Positions 29,190 through 40,171 of a DNA stretch of 64,000 bases are shown in pieces (positions within the stretch are counted from its first letter, which is position 1; every line of letters starts with the position of its first letter). Origin of the DNA: Actibacterium ureilyticum (lineage in GTDB: Bacteria; Pseudomonadota; Alphaproteobacteria; Rhodobacterales; Rhodobacteraceae); NCBI RefSeq assembly GCF_002285435.1, contig NZ_NSBT01000006.1:2501-66500 (forward strand). The letters run 5' to 3'. A program made the translations under genes and the position numbers. The notes under the pieces are model-generated. The model was not told where the DNA came from. It saw only the letters and a list, made by a program, of their open reading frames with translations, and did no database searches.

Positions 29190-30695
29190 TTACAGATCCA
29201 TCAGCAGGCGGCGCGGGTCTTCCAGTGCCTCTTTCACGCGGACCAAGAAGGTCACGGCGCCTTTGCCGTCGACGATGCGGTGGTCGTAGGAAAGCGCCAG
29301 GTACATCATCGGGCGGATCTTGATCTCGCCGTTGATGACCATCGGGCGGTCCTGGATCTTGTGCATGCCCAGGATACCCGATTGCGGCGGGTTCAGGATG
29401 GGCGAGGACATGAGCGAGCCGTAGACACCGCCGTTCGAGATGGTGAAGGTGCCGCCCTGCATTTCGGCCATGCTGAGCTTTCCGTCGCGGGCGCGCTTGC
29501 CTTTTTCGGCGATGGCCTTCTCGATCTCGGCAAAGGACATCTGGTCGGCGTCGCGGATGACCGGAACGACCAGCCCCTGCGGCGTGCCCGCGGCGATGCC
29601 CATATGCACGAAGTTCTTGTAGACGATGTCGGTGCCGTCGATTTCGGCGTTGACCTCGGGCACCTCTTTCAGGGCGTGGCAGCAGGCCTTGGTGAAGAAG
29701 GACATGAAGCCCAGGCGGACGCCGTGCTTCTTCTCGAACAGGTCCTTGTATTCCTTCCGCAGGGCCATGGTTTCGGTCATGTCCACCTCGTTATAGGTGG
29801 TCAGCATGGCGGCGGTGTTCTGGCTGTCCTTCAGGCGCTTGGCGATGGTCTGGCGCAGCTTGGTCATCTTGACGCGCTCTTCGCGGGCGGCGTCGTCGGC
29901 GGGCACCGGCGCGCGCGGGGCGGCAGCCGGGGCGGGCGCGGCGGCGGCTGTGGCACCGGCGGCCAGGGCCTTTTGCACGTCTTCCTTCATCACGCGGCCA
30001 TCGCGGCCCGAGCCCTGGACCTGATCGGCCGAAAGGCCCGCTTCGGCCATCATCTTGTTGGCCGAGGGCGCGTTTTCCACGTCCTTGCCGCTGGTGGCCG
30101 GGGCGGGTGCGGCCGCAGGCGCGGCAGGGGCCGCAGCGGCGGCGCCGTCACCGGTGGACAGCACGGCCAGCTTGGCGGTGGCGTCCACGGTGGTGCCTTC
30201 GGGGGCGACGATTTCGGTTAGTGTGCCCGCAGCGGGGGCCGGAACCTCGACCGAGACCTTGTCGGTTTCCAGCTCGCACAGCATCTCGTCCTGGGCCACG
30301 GTATCGCCCACGGATTTGAACCAGGTCGACACGGTGGCTTCGGTCACGGATTCGCCCAGCGTGGGCACCATGACATCGACCGATTTGCCGCCTGCGGCTG
30401 CGGCGGGCGCGGCTTCGGCGCTGTCGGTGGCGGCGGGTTTGGCGGTGTCGGCACCGGCGCCTTCGGCGATCGTGGCCAGCAGGGCGTCCACCCCCACCGT
30501 ATCGCCTTCGGCGGCGACGATCTCGCCCAGCGTCCCGGCGGCGGGGCTGGGAACCTCGACCGTGACCTTGTCGGTTTCCAGCTCGCACAGCATCTCGTCG
30601 ACCGCGACGGTATCGCCGGGCTTCTTGAACCAGGTGGCGACCGTTGCCTCGGTCACGCTTTCGCCCAGGGTCGGAACACGTACTTCAATGGACAT
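29190..30695 (-). CDS. sucB: 2-oxoglutarate dehydrogenase E2, dihydrolipoyl succinyltransferase
   Basis: A 501-residue E2 enzyme that transfers the succinyl group to CoA in the TCA cycle. It has two N-terminal lipoyl domains (lipoyl Lys at about 43 and 146, each in an ELETDKV motif), an E3-binding domain at about 218-252 ([20 protein letters not shown]), and a catalytic domain ending with the active-site [13 protein letters not shown]. Ala/Pro linkers join the domains. Most SucB proteins have one lipoyl domain, so the second is notable. It starts 5 bases after the sucA stop. Confidence 0.95.
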   Translation of the reverse strand: MSIEVRVPTLGESVTEATVATWFKKPGDTVAVDEMLCELETDKVTVEVPSPAAGTLGEIVAAEGDTVGVDALLATIAEGAGADTAKPAATDSAEAAPAAAAGGKSVDVMVPTLGESVTEATVSTWFKSVGDTVAQDEMLCELETDKVSVEVPAPAAGTLTEIVAPEGTTVDATAKLAVLSTGDGAAAAAPAAPAAAPAPATSGKDVENAPSANKMMAEAGLSADQVQGSGRDGRVMKEDVQKALAAGATAAAAPAPAAAPRAPVPADDAAREERVKMTKLRQTIAKRLKDSQNTAAMLTTYNEVDMTETMALRKEYKDLFEKKHGVRLGFMSFFTKACCHALKEVPEVNAEIDGTDIVYKNFVHMGIAAGTPQGLVVPVIRDADQMSFAEIEKAIAEKGKRARDGKLSMAEMQGGTFTISNGGVYGSLMSSPILNPPQSGILGMHKIQDRPMVINGEIKIRPMMYLALSYDHRIVDGKGAVTFLVRVKEALEDPRRLLMDL

Positions 30696-30700
30696 GGGTC

Positions 30701-33661
30701 TTATTTCCCTTCGATCGTCAGCGCTTCGTTCACGAGCGCCTGTTGTTGTGCTTTGTGCGCGGCGGCCAGACCGGTCGCGGGCGAGGCCGAGGCATTCCGG
30801 CCTACATAGCGCGGGCGCGGGTGTTTCGATTTGATGCGGGTCAGGACCCATTCGATATTGGGTTCGACGAAGAACCAGGCGCCCTGGTTCTTGGGCTCTT
30901 CCTGGCACCAGACGATTTCAGCCTGCTTGAACCGTTCCAGCTCCTTGACCAGGCTGATCGCGGGGAACGGATAGAACTGTTCCAGCCGCAGCAGATAGAT
31001 GTCGTCGATGCCGCGCGCGTCGCGTTCCTCGAGCAGGTCGTAATAGACCTTGCCCGAACACATCACCACGCGCTTGATCTTCTTGTCCTCGACCAGCGTG
31101 ACCTCGGAATTGCCCTGTTCGGCATCGTCCCACAACACGCGGTGGAAGGACGACCCGGTGGTGAATTCGTCGGACGTGCTGACGGCCAGCTTGTGGCGCA
31201 GCAGGGATTTCGGCGTCATCAGCACCAGCGGCTTGCGGAAGTCGCGGTGTAGCTGGCGGCGCAGGATGTGGAAATAGTTCGCGGGCGTCGAGCAGTTGGC
31301 GACGATCCAGTTATCCTCGGCGCACATTTGCAGGAAGCGTTCCAGCCGGGCCGAGCTGTGCTCGGGGCCCTGGCCCTCGAACCCGTGGGGCAGCAGCATC
31401 ACCAGACCCGACATCCGCAACCATTTGCGTTCGCCCGAGCTGATGAACTGGTCGAACATGATCTGCGCGCCGTTGGCGAAATCGCCGAACTGGGCTTCCC
31501 ACATCACCAGCGCGTTGGGTTCGGCCAGCGAATAGCCGTATTCGAAACCCAGCACCGCGTATTCGCTGAGCGCGGAGTCGATCACCTCGTACCGGCCCTG
31601 GCCCTCGCGGATGTGGTTCAGCGGATAGTAACGCTCTTCGGTCTCCTGATCGATAAAGGCCGAATGCCGCTGGCTGAAGGTGCCGCGCGTGCTGTCCTGA
31701 CCGGCCAGACGCACCGGGTAGCCTTCGGTCAGCAGGCTGCCAAATGCCAGCGCCTCGGCCGTGGCCCAGTCGAAGCCCTCGCCGCTGGCGAACATCTCTT
31801 TCTTGGTGTCCAGCAGACGCCCGACCGTGCGGTGCAGCGGAAAGCCATCGGGCGCGCGGGTCAGGGCGGTGCCGATCTCTTGCAGCGTTTCCTCGGAGAT
31901 CGAGGTTTCGCCACGCTGATAATCCTCGCCCTCGCGGTCCAGATGCGACCAGCGCCCGTCCAGCCAGTCGGCCTTGTTGGGCTTGAATTCCTTGCCGGCC
32001 TCGAACTCTTCGTTCAGATGCGCCTGGAAGGCGGCCTTCATGTCCTCGATCTCGCCCTCGGGGATCAGCCCGTCCTGCACCAGCCGCTCGGTATAAAGCT
32101 GAAGCGTAGTCTTGTGGGTCTTGATCCGCTTGTACATGACCGGGTTGGTGAACATGGGCTCGTCGCCCTCGTTGTGACCGAACCGGCGATAGCAGAACAT
32201 GTCGATGACCACGTCCTTGTGGAATTTCTGCCGGAATTCGGTCGCCACCTTGGCGGCGTGAACCACGGCCTCGGGGTCGTCGCCATTGACGTGGAAGATC
32301 GGCGCCTCGACCACCAGCGCGTTGTCGGTGGGATAGGGGGACGAACGGCTGAAATGCGGCGCGGTGGTAAAGCCGATCTGGTTGTTCACCACGATGTGGA
32401 TCGTGCCGCCGGTGCGGTGACCGCGCAGGCCCGACAGGGCGAAACATTCCGCCACGACACCCTGACCGGCAAAGGCCGCGTCACCATGCAACAGCACCGG
32501 GATCACCGAATGATGTTCGGGGTCGTTGTTCTGGTCGCATTTCGCGCGCGCCTTGCCCAGGACGACGGGGTTCACCGCCTCCAGGTGGCTGGGGTTCGCG
32601 GTCAGCGACAGGTGGACCTTGTTGCCGTCGAACTCACGGTCGGAACTGGCGCCCAGGTGGTATTTCACGTCGCCCGATCCATCCACATCCTCGGGCTTGA
32701 AGCTGCCGCCCTGGAATTCGTTGAAGATCGCGCGGTAAGGCTTGCTCATCACGTTGGCCAGAACCGACAGACGGCCGCGGTGGGGCATGCCGATGACGAT
32801 GTCATTCACGCCCAGGCTGCCGCCACGCTTGATGATCTGTTCCATGGCGGGCACCAGCGCCTCGCCCCCGTCCAGGCCGAACCGCTTCGTGCCCATGTAT
32901 TTGACGTGCAGGAACTTCTCGAAGCCCTCGGCCTCGACCAGCTTGTTAAGGATCGCCTTGCGCCCCTCGCGGGTAAAGGCGATTTCCTTGCCGAAGCCTT
33001 CGATCCGCTCTTTCAGCCACGAGGCCTGTTCGGGGTCGGAAATATGCATGTATTGCAGCGCGAAAGTGCCGCAATAGGTGCGCTGCACGATCTCGATGAT
33101 CTGCCGCATCGAGGCCATTTCCAGCCCCAGCACCTTGTCGATGAAGATCGGACGATCCATGTCGGCATCGGTGAAGCCATAGGATTTGGGGTCCAGCTCG
33201 GGATGCGGGGTCTGATCGCGCATGCCCAGCGGGTCCAGATCGGCCACCAGATGGCCCCGGATGCGATAGGCGCGGATGATCATCAGCGCGCGGATCGAAT
33301 CCAGCACGGCGCGCTTGATCTGGGCGTCCGAGACCTCGACCCCCTTCTCGGCGGCCTTGGCCTTGATCTTGTCACCGGCGGCCTTCGCCTCGGGCGCGGC
33401 GGGCCACTGCCCGTCCAGCGCGGCGGTCAGATCGTCATTGGGTTGCGGCGGCCAGTCGGCGCGCGCCCAGCTGGGGCCCTGCGCCTCGGCCTTCACGTCC
33501 AGCTCGGCATCGCCCAGCTGGCGGAAAAACTCCTGCCACGCCGCGTCAACCGCATTGGGGTCGCTGGCATAGCGGGCATACATCTGTTCCAGGTATTCGG
33601 CATTATGCCCCTGCATGAAGCTGGAGGCATGGAAGACGTCGTTGGGGCTGTGTTCGGTCAT
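30701..33661 (-). CDS. sucA: 2-oxoglutarate dehydrogenase E1
   Basis: A 986-residue thiamine-diphosphate enzyme. The N-terminal [14 protein letters not shown] segment is typical of the E1 tether to E2. Also visible are [15 protein letters not shown], the thiamine-binding [14 protein letters not shown] with VNNQIGFTT, and the C-terminal pyrimidine-binding domain ([16 protein letters not shown]). Start 33661 has GGGAGAC upstream; the frame opens 14 codons earlier. It decarboxylates 2-oxoglutarate with SucB and Lpd encoded downstream. Confidence 0.96.
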   Translation of the reverse strand: MTEHSPNDVFHASSFMQGHNAEYLEQMYARYASDPNAVDAAWQEFFRQLGDAELDVKAEAQGPSWARADWPPQPNDDLTAALDGQWPAAPEAKAAGDKIKAKAAEKGVEVSDAQIKRAVLDSIRALMIIRAYRIRGHLVADLDPLGMRDQTPHPELDPKSYGFTDADMDRPIFIDKVLGLEMASMRQIIEIVQRTYCGTFALQYMHISDPEQASWLKERIEGFGKEIAFTREGRKAILNKLVEAEGFEKFLHVKYMGTKRFGLDGGEALVPAMEQIIKRGGSLGVNDIVIGMPHRGRLSVLANVMSKPYRAIFNEFQGGSFKPEDVDGSGDVKYHLGASSDREFDGNKVHLSLTANPSHLEAVNPVVLGKARAKCDQNNDPEHHSVIPVLLHGDAAFAGQGVVAECFALSGLRGHRTGGTIHIVVNNQIGFTTAPHFSRSSPYPTDNALVVEAPIFHVNGDDPEAVVHAAKVATEFRQKFHKDVVIDMFCYRRFGHNEGDEPMFTNPVMYKRIKTHKTTLQLYTERLVQDGLIPEGEIEDMKAAFQAHLNEEFEAGKEFKPNKADWLDGRWSHLDREGEDYQRGETSISEETLQEIGTALTRAPDGFPLHRTVGRLLDTKKEMFASGEGFDWATAEALAFGSLLTEGYPVRLAGQDSTRGTFSQRHSAFIDQETEERYYPLNHIREGQGRYEVIDSALSEYAVLGFEYGYSLAEPNALVMWEAQFGDFANGAQIMFDQFISSGERKWLRMSGLVMLLPHGFEGQGPEHSSARLERFLQMCAEDNWIVANCSTPANYFHILRRQLHRDFRKPLVLMTPKSLLRHKLAVSTSDEFTTGSSFHRVLWDDAEQGNSEVTLVEDKKIKRVVMCSGKVYYDLLEERDARGIDDIYLLRLEQFYPFPAISLVKELERFKQAEIVWCQEEPKNQGAWFFVEPNIEWVLTRIKSKHPRPRYVGRNASASPATGLAAAHKAQQQALVNEALTIEGK

Positions 33662-33760
33662 TGCGGTCTCCCGTTGAAGGCTGTTCCCAAAATGCGGCCC
33701 CATCCGGGGCCAAGCCTTTTTGTGTGATCCGAGCCCTGTCAGGCCCGGATCGGTTGGCTC

Positions 33761-34642
33761 TTAACCAATCGCTTTCAGTACGGCTTCGCCCAGGCCCGCG
33801 GGGCTGTCGGCGACGACGATGCCGGCCTCTTTCATGGCCGCGATCTTGTCGTCGGCACCGCCCTTGCCACCGGCGACGATGGCGCCCGCGTGGCCCATGC
33901 GGCGGCCCGGAGGCGCCGTGCGGCCGGCGATAAAGCCCGCGGTGGGTTTCCAGCGGCCCTTCTTGCGCTCGTTGGCCAGGAATTCGGCGGCTTCCTCTTC
34001 GGCAGAGCCACCGATTTCGCCGATCATGATGATCGACTGGGTCTCGTCATCGGACAGGAACATATCCAGCACCTCGATATGCTCGGTGCCCTTGATCGGG
34101 TCGCCACCGATGCCCACGGCGGTCGACTGGCCCAGACCCGCATCGGCGGTCTGCTTGACGGCCTCGTAGGTCAGGGTGCCGGACCGGCTGACAACTCCGA
34201 CCGAGCCACGCTTGTGGATGTGGCCGGGCATGATGCCGATCTTGCACGCGTCGGGCGTGATGATGCCGGGGCAGTTCGGGCCGATCAGGCGCGACGCGCT
34301 GCCTTCGAGCGCTTTCTTGACCTTCATCATGTCCAGCACCGGGATGCCTTCGGTGATGCAGACAATCAGCTCCATCTCGGCATCGATCGCTTCCAGGATC
34401 GAATCCGCGGCGAAGGGCGGGGGCACATAGATGACCGACGCGTTGGCTTCGGTCACATGCTTGGCCTCGTGCACCGAGTTGAAGACCGGCAGGCCCAGAT
34501 GGGTCTGCCCGCCCTTGCCCGGCGTCACGCCGCCGACCATCTTGGTGCCATAGGCGATGGCCTGTTCCGAGTGGAAGGTGCCCTGCGAGCCGGTGAAGCC
34601 CTGACAGATGACCTTGGTGTTTTCGTCTACGAGAATGGCCAT
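33761..34642 (-). CDS. sucD: succinyl-CoA synthetase alpha subunit
   Basis: A 293-residue subunit that binds CoA and carries the phospho-His. The CoA-binding Rossmann part opens with [20 protein letters not shown]. The active-site His is in [14 protein letters not shown] near residue 247. It starts 5 bases after the sucC stop, with AAGGGG as ribosome site overlapping that end. A 99-base gap separates it from sucA. Confidence 0.96.
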   Translation of the reverse strand: MAILVDENTKVICQGFTGSQGTFHSEQAIAYGTKMVGGVTPGKGGQTHLGLPVFNSVHEAKHVTEANASVIYVPPPFAADSILEAIDAEMELIVCITEGIPVLDMMKVKKALEGSASRLIGPNCPGIITPDACKIGIMPGHIHKRGSVGVVSRSGTLTYEAVKQTADAGLGQSTAVGIGGDPIKGTEHIEVLDMFLSDDETQSIIMIGEIGGSAEEEAAEFLANERKKGRWKPTAGFIAGRTAPPGRRMGHAGAIVAGGKGGADDKIAAMKEAGIVVADSPAGLGEAVLKAIG

Positions 34643-34647
34643 CGATC

Positions 34648-35841
34648 TTACCCCTTCACCGCTTTCACGATTTTCTCCGCACCATCCGACAGGTTGTCGG
34701 CGGCAATGACGTTCAGGCCAGAGGTGTTGATGATCTCTTTGCCCTTGTCGACATTGGTGCCTTCCAGGCGGACGACCAGCGGAACCTGCAGGCCGACTTC
34801 CTTGACCGCGGCGACAACGCCCTCGGCGATGACGTCACAGCGCATGATGCCGCCGAAGATGTTGACCAGGATGCCTTTGACATTCGGGTCCGAGGTGATG
34901 ATCTTGAACGCCTCGGTCACCTTTTCCTTGGTGGCGCCACCGCCCACGTCCAGGAAGTTGGCGGGTTCGGCGCCGTACAGCTTGATGATGTCCATCGTCG
35001 CCATGGCCAGACCCGCGCCATTCACCATGCAGCCGATCTCGCCGTCCAGCGCGATATAGTTCAGGTCGTATTTCGACGCTTCGAGTTCCTTGGGGTCCTC
35101 TTCGGTCGTGTCGCGCAGTTCCGCGATGTCGGGGTGGCGATAGACCGCGTTGCCGTCAAAGCCCAGCTTGGCGTCCAGAACCTTCAGGCTGCCCGCATCG
35201 GTGACGATCAGCGGGTTGATTTCCAGCATCTCCATGTCCTTCTCGACGAAGGCCTTATAGAGGATGCCCATCAGCTTGACGCATTCCTTGACCTGCGCGC
35301 CTTCCAGCCCCAGGGCAAAGGCGATGCGGCGGCCGTGGAACGGCATGTAACCCGTCGCGGGGTCGACGCTGAAGCTCAGGATCTTTTCGGGGGTCGCGGC
35401 GGCGACTTCCTCGATGTCCATGCCGCCCTCGGTCGAGCAGACGAAGGAAATGCGGCTGGTCTGGCGATCCACCAGCAGGGCCAGGTAAAGCTCGGTCTCG
35501 ATGCCCGAACCGTCTTCGATATAGATGCGGTTGACCTGTTTGCCCGCCGGGCCGGTCTGATGCGTGACCAGGGTGCGGCCCAGCATCTTTTTCGCTTCCT
35601 CTGCGGCTTCCTCGACCGACTTGGCCAGGCGGACACCGCCTTTTTCGCCAGCCTCGGCTTCCTTGAAGCTGCCCTTGCCGCGGCCGCCCGCGTGGATCTG
35701 GGCCTTGACCACCCAGAGCGGTCCACCCATTTCGCCGGCTGCGGTTTTGGCGTCTTCGGCTTTCAGAACGACGCGGCCATCCGAGACCGGGGCGCCATAG
35801 TCGCGAAGCAATGCCTTCGCCTGATATTCATGAATGTTCAT
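34648..35841 (-). CDS. sucC: succinyl-CoA synthetase beta subunit
   Basis: A 397-residue ATP-grasp subunit (typical alphaproteobacterial length). The start [16 protein letters not shown] is a family hallmark, followed by [16 protein letters not shown], the nucleotide-binding region and [15 protein letters not shown] in the C-terminal domain. The frame extends to 35883, but the start at 35841 fits the family. It heads the sucC-sucD operon and lies downstream of paired GTGATCAC sites. Confidence 0.96.
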   Translation of the reverse strand: MNIHEYQAKALLRDYGAPVSDGRVVLKAEDAKTAAGEMGGPLWVVKAQIHAGGRGKGSFKEAEAGEKGGVRLAKSVEEAAEEAKKMLGRTLVTHQTGPAGKQVNRIYIEDGSGIETELYLALLVDRQTSRISFVCSTEGGMDIEEVAAATPEKILSFSVDPATGYMPFHGRRIAFALGLEGAQVKECVKLMGILYKAFVEKDMEMLEINPLIVTDAGSLKVLDAKLGFDGNAVYRHPDIAELRDTTEEDPKELEASKYDLNYIALDGEIGCMVNGAGLAMATMDIIKLYGAEPANFLDVGGGATKEKVTEAFKIITSDPNVKGILVNIFGGIMRCDVIAEGVVAAVKEVGLQVPLVVRLEGTNVDKGKEIINTSGLNVIAADNLSDGAEKIVKAVKG

Positions 35842-35946
35842 GAAACTGTCCCGTGTTGGTTCCTCTCCCTTGCCTTGTGGCACGGGCTTTGGGGCAGATG
35901 AAACCTGTTTACGCTCACAACCGGGTCAGGGTGGCAATTTTCCGCC

Positions 35947-35983
35947 TTTTGTGATCACGGGCTTGAAAAGTGTGATCACAAAA
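35947..35983 (-). promoter_or_regulatory. paired GTGATCAC operator upstream of sucC
   Basis: Two 8-base palindromes GTGATCAC at 35951-35958 and 35972-35979, exactly 21 bp start to start. The outer flanks are TTTT before the first and AAAA after the second, making a symmetrical composite site. It lies about 110 bases upstream of the sucC start. The same architecture and spacing is found before sdhC. The regulator is not identified. Confidence 0.75.
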
Positions 35984-36081
35984 TATGTCCCGCGGCGGGA
36001 CCGGCCCCGGGAATCAAGGGAATTTGGGAAAATTGAAACGCGTTTTAAAGCGAATGCCAAGCATTTGCGCCGGGCGTGGGC

Positions 36082-36113
36082 AAAAGAAAACGCCGCCCGG
36101 TTGGGGCGGCGTT
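36082..36113 (-). terminator. intrinsic terminator of mdh
   Basis: On the minus strand, AACGCCGCCC (from 36113-36104) pairs with GGGCGGCGTT (from 36098-36089) around a 5-base loop. It is followed by TTCTTTTG, a U-rich tract. It is 27 bases past the mdh stop and separates mdh from the suc operon. Confidence 0.85.
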
Positions 36114-36139
36114 ACGTATTCCGTTGGTGATCGGGTCGA

Positions 36140-37222
<1,083 letters not shown>

Positions 37223-37264
37223 CTAAATCGGTTGAAACCGTGGGTTTTCGAAGGGTCGGCCAGA

Positions 37265-38017
37265 GTGCAGTTCGACATGCTATTTTTCGCGCTGGCCATA
37301 CCGGCGGTTGTGTTCGCCGGGGTGTCCAAGGCCGGATTCGGGTCGGGCGCGGCCTTTGCCGCGACGCCGATTCTGGCGCTGATCCTGGATCCGGCGATGG
37401 CGCTGGGGATGATGTTGCCGCTGCTGATGCTGGTCGATGCGGTGACCCTCAGGCCCTATTGGCGGCAATGGGACTGGCGGTCGTCGCGGCACCTGATCCT
37501 GGGGGCGGTGCCGGGCGTTGCGCTGGGCGCGTTCTTCTATACCGCCGCGGACCCGGACCTGTTGCGACTGTTCATCGGCGGAATGGCGATCGCGTTCGTT
37601 CTGTTCCAGCTGTCGGTACGGATGCGCTGGCTGCGCTATCGCGTGCGGCCCTTTCACCACGGCGTCGGTATGGTTGCCGGTCTGTTCGCGGGGTTTTCCA
37701 GTTTCGTCAGCCATGCGGGCGGGCCGCCGGTCGCGGTCTATCTGCTGGCGCAGGGGCAGTCGAAAACCGTCTATCAGGCGACATCGGTGCTGGTCTTCTG
37801 GGCGATCAACCTGACGAAATTCGTGCCCTATGTCTTTCTGGGCATCTTCACCGCCGACACGCTGCGGGCGGATCTATATCTGGCGCCCTTTGCGCTCCTC
37901 GGCGCCTGGCTGGGGGTCAAGGCGCACCGGCTTGTGCCCGAGCGCGCGTTCTTCATCCTGACCTATGTCCTGCTGATCGTGACGGGCAGCAAGCTGATCT
38001 GGGACGCGCTGGGCTAA
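37265..38017 (+). CDS. TauE/SafE-type membrane permease (TSUP family)
   Basis: About 250 residues with eight predicted membrane helices and the TSUP repeats VFAGVSKAGFGSGAAFAATP near the N-terminus and FSSFVSHAGGPPVAVYLL in the second half. The family exports sulfite or sulfonates or takes up related anions; the substrate here is unknown. I chose the GTG start at 37265 because AAGGG lies 9 bases upstream; ATG at 37277 and TTG at 37232 are alternatives. Its stop overlaps that of the convergent gene by 4 bases. Confidence 0.85.
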   Translation: MQFDMLFFALAIPAVVFAGVSKAGFGSGAAFAATPILALILDPAMALGMMLPLLMLVDAVTLRPYWRQWDWRSSRHLILGAVPGVALGAFFYTAADPDLLRLFIGGMAIAFVLFQLSVRMRWLRYRVRPFHHGVGMVAGLFAGFSSFVSHAGGPPVAVYLLAQGQSKTVYQATSVLVFWAINLTKFVPYVFLGIFTADTLRADLYLAPFALLGAWLGVKAHRLVPERAFFILTYVLLIVTGSKLIWDALG

Positions 38018-38322
38018 AGCGGCAGCCCGGCGGGGCGCAACGCCTCGGCCACGGGCTCATAGGCCTGGCCAACCGCCACCACGCAGGTCGTGCCGTTCGG
38101 GGCGGTGACGGTTATCGTCCAGCTGCCGGTTTCGGCGGATGCGTAAAGCTCCATCATCGTGTTGTTGGGGTTCAGCCCCATCACCTGGCGGCTTTCGCCA
38201 TAGCGTTCGGTCAGTTGCGCCACCACCGTATCGCGCGGGGCGCAGCGGCTGGGCTCGGCCCGTGTCATGGCCGGGGCGATCAGGGAAAACAGGCCGCAAA
38301 CGGCCACAAGCTTGGCTGTCAT
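38014..38322 (-). CDS. small exported protein of unknown function
   Basis: A 102-residue protein with signal peptide 1-22 (MTAKLVAVCGLFSLIAPAMTRAE). The mature part has two Cys (SRCAPRD and TTCVVAV), probably a disulfide, and a short beta-rich core (GSWTITVTAPNGTT). AAAGGAACG precedes the start at 38322; the longer open frame has no coding support. It resembles small periplasmic proteins found beside TCA genes in this group, but I cannot name a function. Confidence 0.75.
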   Translation of the reverse strand: MTAKLVAVCGLFSLIAPAMTRAEPSRCAPRDTVVAQLTERYGESRQVMGLNPNNTMMELYASAETGSWTITVTAPNGTTCVVAVGQAYEPVAEALRPAGLPL

Positions 38323-38477
38323 CGTTCGTTCCTTTGGATCTGGTCCCTGCGTCTGCCGGTTCATCGGCTTGGGGAAACTGTGCGCTTGCGGGTCGCAAAA
38401 TAGGGTTAACGGCCCGTCCGCCGGGAATTCTGCAATGCGGCAAAACAGGGCTTGCGTCTTTGTTCTTTTCTGTGGTG

Positions 38478-38488
38478 TTTTGCGCAAC
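38478..38488 (+). promoter_or_regulatory. TTGCGCAA-type motif before the malyl-CoA thioesterase gene
   Basis: TTTTGCGCAAC (38478-38488) contains the palindrome TTGCGCAA, 22 bases upstream of the start at 38510. It is similar to the RamB/ScfR consensus (ACTTTGCRAA) and to TTGCAA motifs before ecm and ccr. Assignment is by resemblance only. Confidence 0.35.
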
Positions 38489-38509
38489 AAAATTACGATG
38501 CGAGGAATC

Positions 38510-39364
38510 ATGGATCACGCTGCCCGCCCCTATCGCTCTGTCCTTTATATCCCCGGCTCGAAAGAGCGGGCGCTGGAAAAGGCCAAGACCCTGCCCGTTG
38601 ACGCGATCATCTTCGACCTGGAAGACGCCGTCGCGATCGAGGAGAAGGAAAACGCGCGCGCGCTTCTGGCCGAAACGCTGAAGGCGGGTGACTATGGCAT
38701 TCGCGCGCGGATCGTGCGGGTCAACGGGCTGGATACGGACTGGGGCCGCGATGATATCGCCGCCTTTGTGGGTGCCGATATCGACGCGATCCTGATCCCC
38801 AAGGTCGGCAGCGCCGCTGATGTACAGGCCGTGGCCGATCTGATCCCCGACGTGCCGCTGTGGGCGATGATGGAAACGCCCCAGGGTATGCTGAACGCGG
38901 CCGAGATCGCGGCGCATCCGCGTATGGCGGGCTTCGTGATGGGCACCAACGACCTGGCGAAAGAGCTGAAATGCCGGTTTCGCGCCGACCGTCTGCCGAT
39001 GCTGACCAGCCTGCAACTGTGCCTGCTGGCCGCGCGGGCCGAAGGGATCGTGGCGGTTGACGGTGTTTACAATGCGTTCAAGGACGAGGATGGGCTGAAA
39101 GCCGAATGCGAACAGGGCCGCGATATGGGCTTTGACGGCAAGACGCTGATCCACCCCGCCCAGGTCGAGATCACCAACGCCGCCTTCGCGCCCACCGAAG
39201 ACGAGATCGACCTGGCCCGCCGCCAGATCGAGGCGTTCGAAGAGGCCGAGAAAGCCGGGCAGGGCGTTGCGGTTGTCGATGGCAAGATCGTCGAGAACCT
39301 GCATGTCGCCACCGCGCGCGAAATTCTGGCCAAGGCGGCTGCAATCGCGGCGCTTTCGGCCTAG
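38510..39364 (+). CDS. mcl2: (3S)-malyl-CoA thioesterase, CitE-like
   Basis: A 284-residue HpcH/HpaI (CitE-like) family protein. The start follows GAGGA; the first residues MDHAARPYRSVLYIPGSKER and FDLEDAVAIEEKENAR are typical, as are MMETPQGMLNAAEIA and GFVMGTNDLAKEL (metal and CoA site). Its length and place (between mdh and the mesaconyl-CoA hydratase and sdh genes) match Mcl2 of Rhodobacter sphaeroides, which hydrolyses (3S)-malyl-CoA to malate in the ethylmalonyl-CoA pathway. The paralogous malyl-CoA lyase (longer) is the main alternative. Confidence 0.85.
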   Translation: MDHAARPYRSVLYIPGSKERALEKAKTLPVDAIIFDLEDAVAIEEKENARALLAETLKAGDYGIRARIVRVNGLDTDWGRDDIAAFVGADIDAILIPKVGSAADVQAVADLIPDVPLWAMMETPQGMLNAAEIAAHPRMAGFVMGTNDLAKELKCRFRADRLPMLTSLQLCLLAARAEGIVAVDGVYNAFKDEDGLKAECEQGRDMGFDGKTLIHPAQVEITNAAFAPTEDEIDLARRQIEAFEEAEKAGQGVAVVDGKIVENLHVATAREILAKAAAIAALSA

Positions 39365-39412
39365 GGTCTCCCCAAGCCCAGTCAGGGACACCAAGCCAGG
39401 GGAGTTAAAACG

Positions 39413-39961
39413 ATGGTCATTCTGATCGCAGGCGTCGCGCTTTGGGCGCTGGCGCATCTGTTCAAGCGGGTCTTGCCCGACCGCCGCGCCGCGCTGGGCG
39501 ACAAGGGCAAGGGCGCGGTGGCGCTGGCGCTGCTGTTATCGGTGCTGCTGATGATCTTTGGCTACCGCATCGCGGATTTTGTGCCGCTGTGGTCCGGGCC
39601 GACCTGGCTGGTGCATCTGAACAACCTTGCCGTTCTGATCGCGCTTTACATGATGAGCCCCGCGCCGAAAAAGGGTGCGCTGCTGAACAATGTGCGCCAC
39701 CCGATGCTGATCGGCTTCGTGCTGTGGGCCGGTGCGCATCTGTTGGTGAATGGCGATCTGGCCTCGCTGATCCTGTTCGGCGGCCTTGGCGCCTGGGCGC
39801 TGGTCGAGATCGCGGTCATCAACCGGGCCGAACCCGCATGGGCGCCGGGACCCAAAGGCAGCATCGCCAAGGACGGGATGTTCTTCGTGGCCTCGATCCT
39901 GCTGCTGGGGGTCATCGGCTATATCCACGGGCTGATCGGCCCGTCGCCATTTCCGGGATAA
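39413..39961 (+). CDS. NnrU-like membrane protein
   Basis: A 182-residue integral membrane protein with five or six helices, of the NnrU family. Visible features include LWALAHLFKRVLPDRRAALGD and the NNVRHPMLIGFVLWAGAHLL block with its conserved HP. The family was first noted near nitrite and nitric oxide reduction genes, but members occur widely; no denitrification genes are present here. GGGGAG precedes the start. It is part of the mcl2-to-mch gene run. Confidence 0.8.
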   Translation: MVILIAGVALWALAHLFKRVLPDRRAALGDKGKGAVALALLLSVLLMIFGYRIADFVPLWSGPTWLVHLNNLAVLIALYMMSPAPKKGALLNNVRHPMLIGFVLWAGAHLLVNGDLASLILFGGLGAWALVEIAVINRAEPAWAPGPKGSIAKDGMFFVASILLLGVIGYIHGLIGPSPFPG

Positions 39962-39966
39962 ACACC

Positions 39967-40170
39967 ATGACGATCTATCGTTTCCTGACCGAGGATGACA
40001 CATCCGCCTTTTGCCACAAGGTCAGCGCCGCGCTGGCCAAGGGCTGGGTGCTGCACGGGCCGCCGACCTATGCGTTCGATGCGGCGCGCGGCGTGATGCG
40101 CTGCGGTCAGGCGGTGATCAAGGATATCGACGGGGACTATCACCCCGACATGAAACTGGGAGAGCAATAG
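39967..40170 (+). CDS. DUF1737-type small protein
   Basis: A 67-residue cytoplasmic protein (MTIYRFLTEDDTSAF...). The pattern YxFLTxxD..FCxxVxxAL..GW.LHGxPT is that of the DUF1737 family, whose role is unknown. It starts 5 bases after the NnrU-like gene, ends one base before mch, and is surely co-transcribed. Confidence 0.75.
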   Translation: MTIYRFLTEDDTSAFCHKVSAALAKGWVLHGPPTYAFDAARGVMRCGQAVIKDIDGDYHPDMKLGEQ

Positions 40171-40171
40171 C

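Noticed and set aside
31268-33727. An 819-codon plus-strand ORF opposite sucA
   Set aside because: The composition (rich in His, Gln, Arg, Gly, Val) is typical of antisense reading of a high-GC gene; sucA is certain on the other strand.
33662-33760. A GTGATCAC-like site before sucA (TGTGTGATCCG near 33721-33731)
   Set aside because: Only half of the palindrome is present and no partner lies at 21 bp, so it does not meet the pattern seen at sucC and sdhC.
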